Assembly (NCBI GenBank): GCA_020050895.1
Contig: JAGVJW010000218.1
Coordinates: forward strand, 1-8,735
Reading direction: 5' to 3'
DNA: 8,735 nt
From: a bacterium
GTDB lineage: Bacteria > Bacteroidota > Ignavibacteria > Kapaibacteriales > Kapaibacteriaceae
Shown here: piece after piece, positions 6,889-8,735 of the stretch
Position numbering within the stretch: position 1 is the first letter of the stretch
Layout: each line of letters opens with the position of its first letter
Position numbers and translations under genes: made by a program
The notes under the pieces: model-generated
Told to the model about the DNA's origin: nothing
Seen by the model: the letters and a program-made list of their open reading frames with translations, nothing else
Database searches by the model: none

Positions 6889-8199
6889 ATGAAGCGATTT
6901 CTTTTTCTCGCTGTTATCATCTTGTTTACTTTTTTCGGTTGTGCAAAGGACAATTCGACCACTCCAACTGGCGAGCAAACAGTAATTCGTCTGCTTAACA
7001 TGGTGTACGATGGCGGTGCGCTTGATCTCAAAGTCAACGGTACTCTCGTTTCCTCGGGAACTGCATTTGGAACTTCGAGTGGATACATCCAAACAATTTC
7101 GGGTGATGGTCTTGAAATCTCTGTTCACAACGCGGGCGATTCAATTCCACGAAATAGCTCAAAGCACGATATGGCAGAAGGATCGGCTTATACGTTGTAT
7201 GCATTCCCTCCTAACAACGCATTTTCCAGTGGATTTGCGGCGGATCCACGCAGCACAACTCCTGAGAAGGCTCGCATCAAACTCGTAAACGCATGTCCCG
7301 ATACTAATAAATTTGAGCTTCGGATTACTGCATCAAGCAGCAAATTGCTTGGGCCGATTGAACGATCCAGATCAACAACCTACATCGATCTCGAGGCAGG
7401 TTCATATAGGTTCTCTCTGCGCAATCCATCCGACTCAACGTTTTCAGTCGAATATGAAGCCGTGAATCTGAATGGTCAGGGGGCTTATACAATCGTGATA
7501 CATGGAACGCAGGATGACTCCGATCCCTATCCATTTGGCATTCGAATGTTTACTGACAACGGTGCAGGAACAGAGTACATTGACTGGGTTGAAGCTCCAG
7601 CAACATCAAAAATTTCGTTTATAAACGCAGTTGCCGGATCAAATGTCCATATATCGATTGACGGTACGATTCCGCAAATTCAATATCTTTCATATCCATA
7701 CCCGAGTCCGTACCTGACAGTGGCGTCTGGTACCCACACGTTTTCCGTCGTTTCAGGGTCTACTGCATTACTCGCCAATCAAGCAATCATGCTCGATCCA
7801 TACAAGACGTATTCACTATACATTACAGGAACAACAGTTCCGGCAAACATCGCACCGCTTCTTTTTCAGGATCGAACAGACCCCATACCGGGTGCAGCCT
7901 TCGTGAGATTTATTCATAACATCTCCGATGCACCACAACTCGGCATTTATTTTGCGGACATACCAGTAACGGGGACTGAGACAACGTTGCCAGGTGCTGA
8001 TAAAGTATCTTTTCGGGAGTCCGGATCCGGTACTATTGCAGCTGGAACATACGGTGTGCTGTTCAGAGATGCATCTGCAGACACCACACTCTTCAAGGCA
8101 TCGGATGTTCGACTCGATGCAGCAAAGATTTACACTGTGTGGGTTGGTGGCTCTAAATCCTCTAAAACGATGAGAGCTGTGTGGATAACACATAATTAG
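6889..8199 (+). CDS. Lipoprotein with four DUF4397-like repeats
   Basis: The 436-aa protein starts with a lipoprotein signal peptide: MKRF, a hydrophobic core, and FFGC with lipidated Cys18. The mature N-terminus CAKDNSTTPT is a short charged then Ser/Thr tether, consistent with an outer-membrane and possibly surface-exposed lipoprotein. Four repeats of a DUF4397-type beta domain follow at about 31-110, 128-222, 240-320 and 336-436. Each has an opening strand with Asn or His (VIRLLNMVYDGG, IKLVNACPDT, ISFINAVAGS, VRFIHNISDA), a short carrier strand such as LDLKVNGTLV or VHISIDGT, and a closing Tyr strand such as AYTLYAF, TYSLYITG or IYTVWVGG. No T9SS sorting domain is seen. A weak GGGA at 6877-6880 sits 8 nt before the ATG. 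The gene lies 37 nt after the B12/GTPase half and 6 nt before the mutase half of split IcmF, so it is probably co-transcribed with both. DUF4397 has no established biochemical role, and nothing in the sequence links it to B12. Confidence 0.9.
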   Translation: MKRFLFLAVIILFTFFGCAKDNSTTPTGEQTVIRLLNMVYDGGALDLKVNGTLVSSGTAFGTSSGYIQTISGDGLEISVHNAGDSIPRNSSKHDMAEGSAYTLYAFPPNNAFSSGFAADPRSTTPEKARIKLVNACPDTNKFELRITASSSKLLGPIERSRSTTYIDLEAGSYRFSLRNPSDSTFSVEYEAVNLNGQGAYTIVIHGTQDDSDPYPFGIRMFTDNGAGTEYIDWVEAPATSKISFINAVAGSNVHISIDGTIPQIQYLSYPYPSPYLTVASGTHTFSVVSGSTALLANQAIMLDPYKTYSLYITGTTVPANIAPLLFQDRTDPIPGAAFVRFIHNISDAPQLGIYFADIPVTGTETTLPGADKVSFRESGSGTIAAGTYGVLFRDASADTTLFKASDVRLDAAKIYTVWVGGSKSSKTMRAVWITHN

Positions 8200-8205
8200 G
8201 CTTGC

Positions 8206-8735
8206 ATGACAACACATCAACGACATTCTTCATCGAATCAAAAAGAGTCAGGAATCAATCCGAATTCGGCGGAATCGCCGGACATATCTTTAGCCATTGA
8301 TGTTCTGAATCGTCAGGCAATGAACCTGGAAGAACAGCTTACATCAGAGGTCAAGAACATCATTGATAGTTGGAACACAAAGGTTGAAGCATATCGAGGA
8401 GATGAGTTTACATACCGTGTAAGGGGACGGGATATTAAAGTTCGCAACTATTCAGAATCTTTGTCCCATATTAAGGTTCCCAAGATTTCCATCCCCCGAT
8501 TTCAAGATTGGGGAGAGATTGTGCGATGGTGCATGCAGGAAAATGTGCCGGGAGAGTTTCCCTACACTGCGGGAGTATATCCATTTAAACGGTCCACGGA
8601 GGATCCAACGCGAATGTTCGCCGGTGAGGGCTGTCCGGAGAGGACTAACAAACGATTTCACTACCTTTCGAAGGGTATGCCTGCTGCTAGGCTTTCCACA
8701 GCGTTTGACAGTGTTACACTGTATGGCGAAGATCC
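8206..8735 (+). CDS. icmF: IcmF C-terminal half: acyl-CoA mutase subunit, 3'-partial
   Basis: The frame is open from ATG 8206 to the window end (176 complete codons) and contains no B12 or GTPase domain. Residues 1-25 are a polar Ser/Asn-rich leader. Residues about 28-80 match the IcmF linker helix and strand before the mutase domain (e.g. EAYRGDEFTYRVRGRDIKV). From about 92 the mutase barrel begins: IPRFQDWGEIVRW, then ENVPGEFPYTAGVYPFKR, EDPTRMFAGEG 132-142, ERTNKRFHYLSKG and RLSTAFDSVTLYGED at the edge. The FPYTAGV...EDPTRMFAGEG arrangement is typical of IcmF rather than canonical methylmalonyl-CoA mutase (TRGPY...). Known reaction: AdoCbl-dependent interconversion of isobutyryl- and n-butyryl-CoA; the actual substrate here is unproven. 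Tyr125 sits where IcmF usually has Phe. The ORF starts 6 nt after the lipoprotein stop in the same frame; TAGG at 8197-8200 is only a weak ribosome site, so translational coupling is likely. Together with the 5445 gene it rebuilds a complete IcmF split in the linker. Confidence 0.92.
   Translation, partial: MTTHQRHSSSNQKESGINPNSAESPDISLAIDVLNRQAMNLEEQLTSEVKNIIDSWNTKVEAYRGDEFTYRVRGRDIKVRNYSESLSHIKVPKISIPRFQDWGEIVRWCMQENVPGEFPYTAGVYPFKRSTEDPTRMFAGEGCPERTNKRFHYLSKGMPAARLSTAFDSVTLYGED

Noticed and set aside
6840..6890. Simple frameshift or point nonsense mutation breaking icmF
   Set aside because: Reading past the stop in any frame gives no IcmF-like linker; a complete unrelated lipoprotein gene with its own signal peptide follows, and the mutase half has its own ATG.
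7816..8226. 136-codon minus-strand frame rich in cysteine
   Set aside because: It is antisense to the fourth DUF4397 repeat and the start of the mutase half; the Cys content follows from complementing Ala/Thr codons and there is no coherent motif pattern.
1..8735. tRNA, rRNA, CRISPR, IS element or intrinsic terminator
   Set aside because: No GC-rich stem followed by a T-run, regular spaced repeats, transposase motifs or tRNA-like arms were visible; almost the whole window is protein-coding.

Overview
The window reads as chromosomal DNA from a Gram-negative bacterium of the Bacteroidota / Chlorobi-Ignavibacteria (FCB) side of the tree. Two proteins end in recognisable type IX secretion (T9SS) C-terminal sorting domains. 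A DUF4397-type lipoprotein and an IcmF-type B12 acyl-CoA mutase with Bacteroidota-like motifs fit the same group. An uncultured lineage such as Kapabacteria would fit, but that is inference. Coding density is very high: the only non-coding stretches are about 90 bp (5355-5444), 37 bp (6852-6888) and 6 bp (8200-8205). I see no RNA gene, insertion sequence, CRISPR array or convincing terminator.

Left block (1-3995, + strand): three secreted or cell-surface proteins packed head to tail. The first is a large multidomain protein whose start lies outside the window. The second is a 332-residue secreted protein that overlaps it by 26 nt, and the third is a 219-residue Kre9/KNH-like protein joined to the second by a TAATG stop/start overlap. 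The second and third carry T9SS sorting domains; the first, as far as visible, does not. They look like one translationally coupled operon of exported proteins.

Middle (3918-5354, - strand): a metallo-beta-lactamase/beta-CASP ribonuclease with all expected metal-binding motifs. Its last 26 codons (including stop) are antisense to the end of the third surface protein. It is divergent from the next gene across a 90-bp spacer.

Right block (5445-8735, + strand): the main finding. The radical-B12 isobutyryl-CoA mutase IcmF is normally a single fusion of B12-binding domain, GTPase chaperone domain and mutase domain of about 1,100 residues. Here it is split in two. The first ORF (468 aa) holds the B12-binding and GTPase domains and stops in the linker. 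A complete four-repeat DUF4397 lipoprotein gene follows. Six bases later a new ORF starts in the remainder of the linker and runs into the mutase domain, leaving the window at base 8735. Both halves keep their diagnostic motifs, so this looks like a functional split enzyme with an unrelated surface-lipoprotein gene between the parts, rather than a decayed gene. The predicted role is cobalamin-dependent carbon-skeleton rearrangement of a short branched acyl-CoA. The B12/GTPase polypeptide would load and carry the cofactor for the separate mutase polypeptide.
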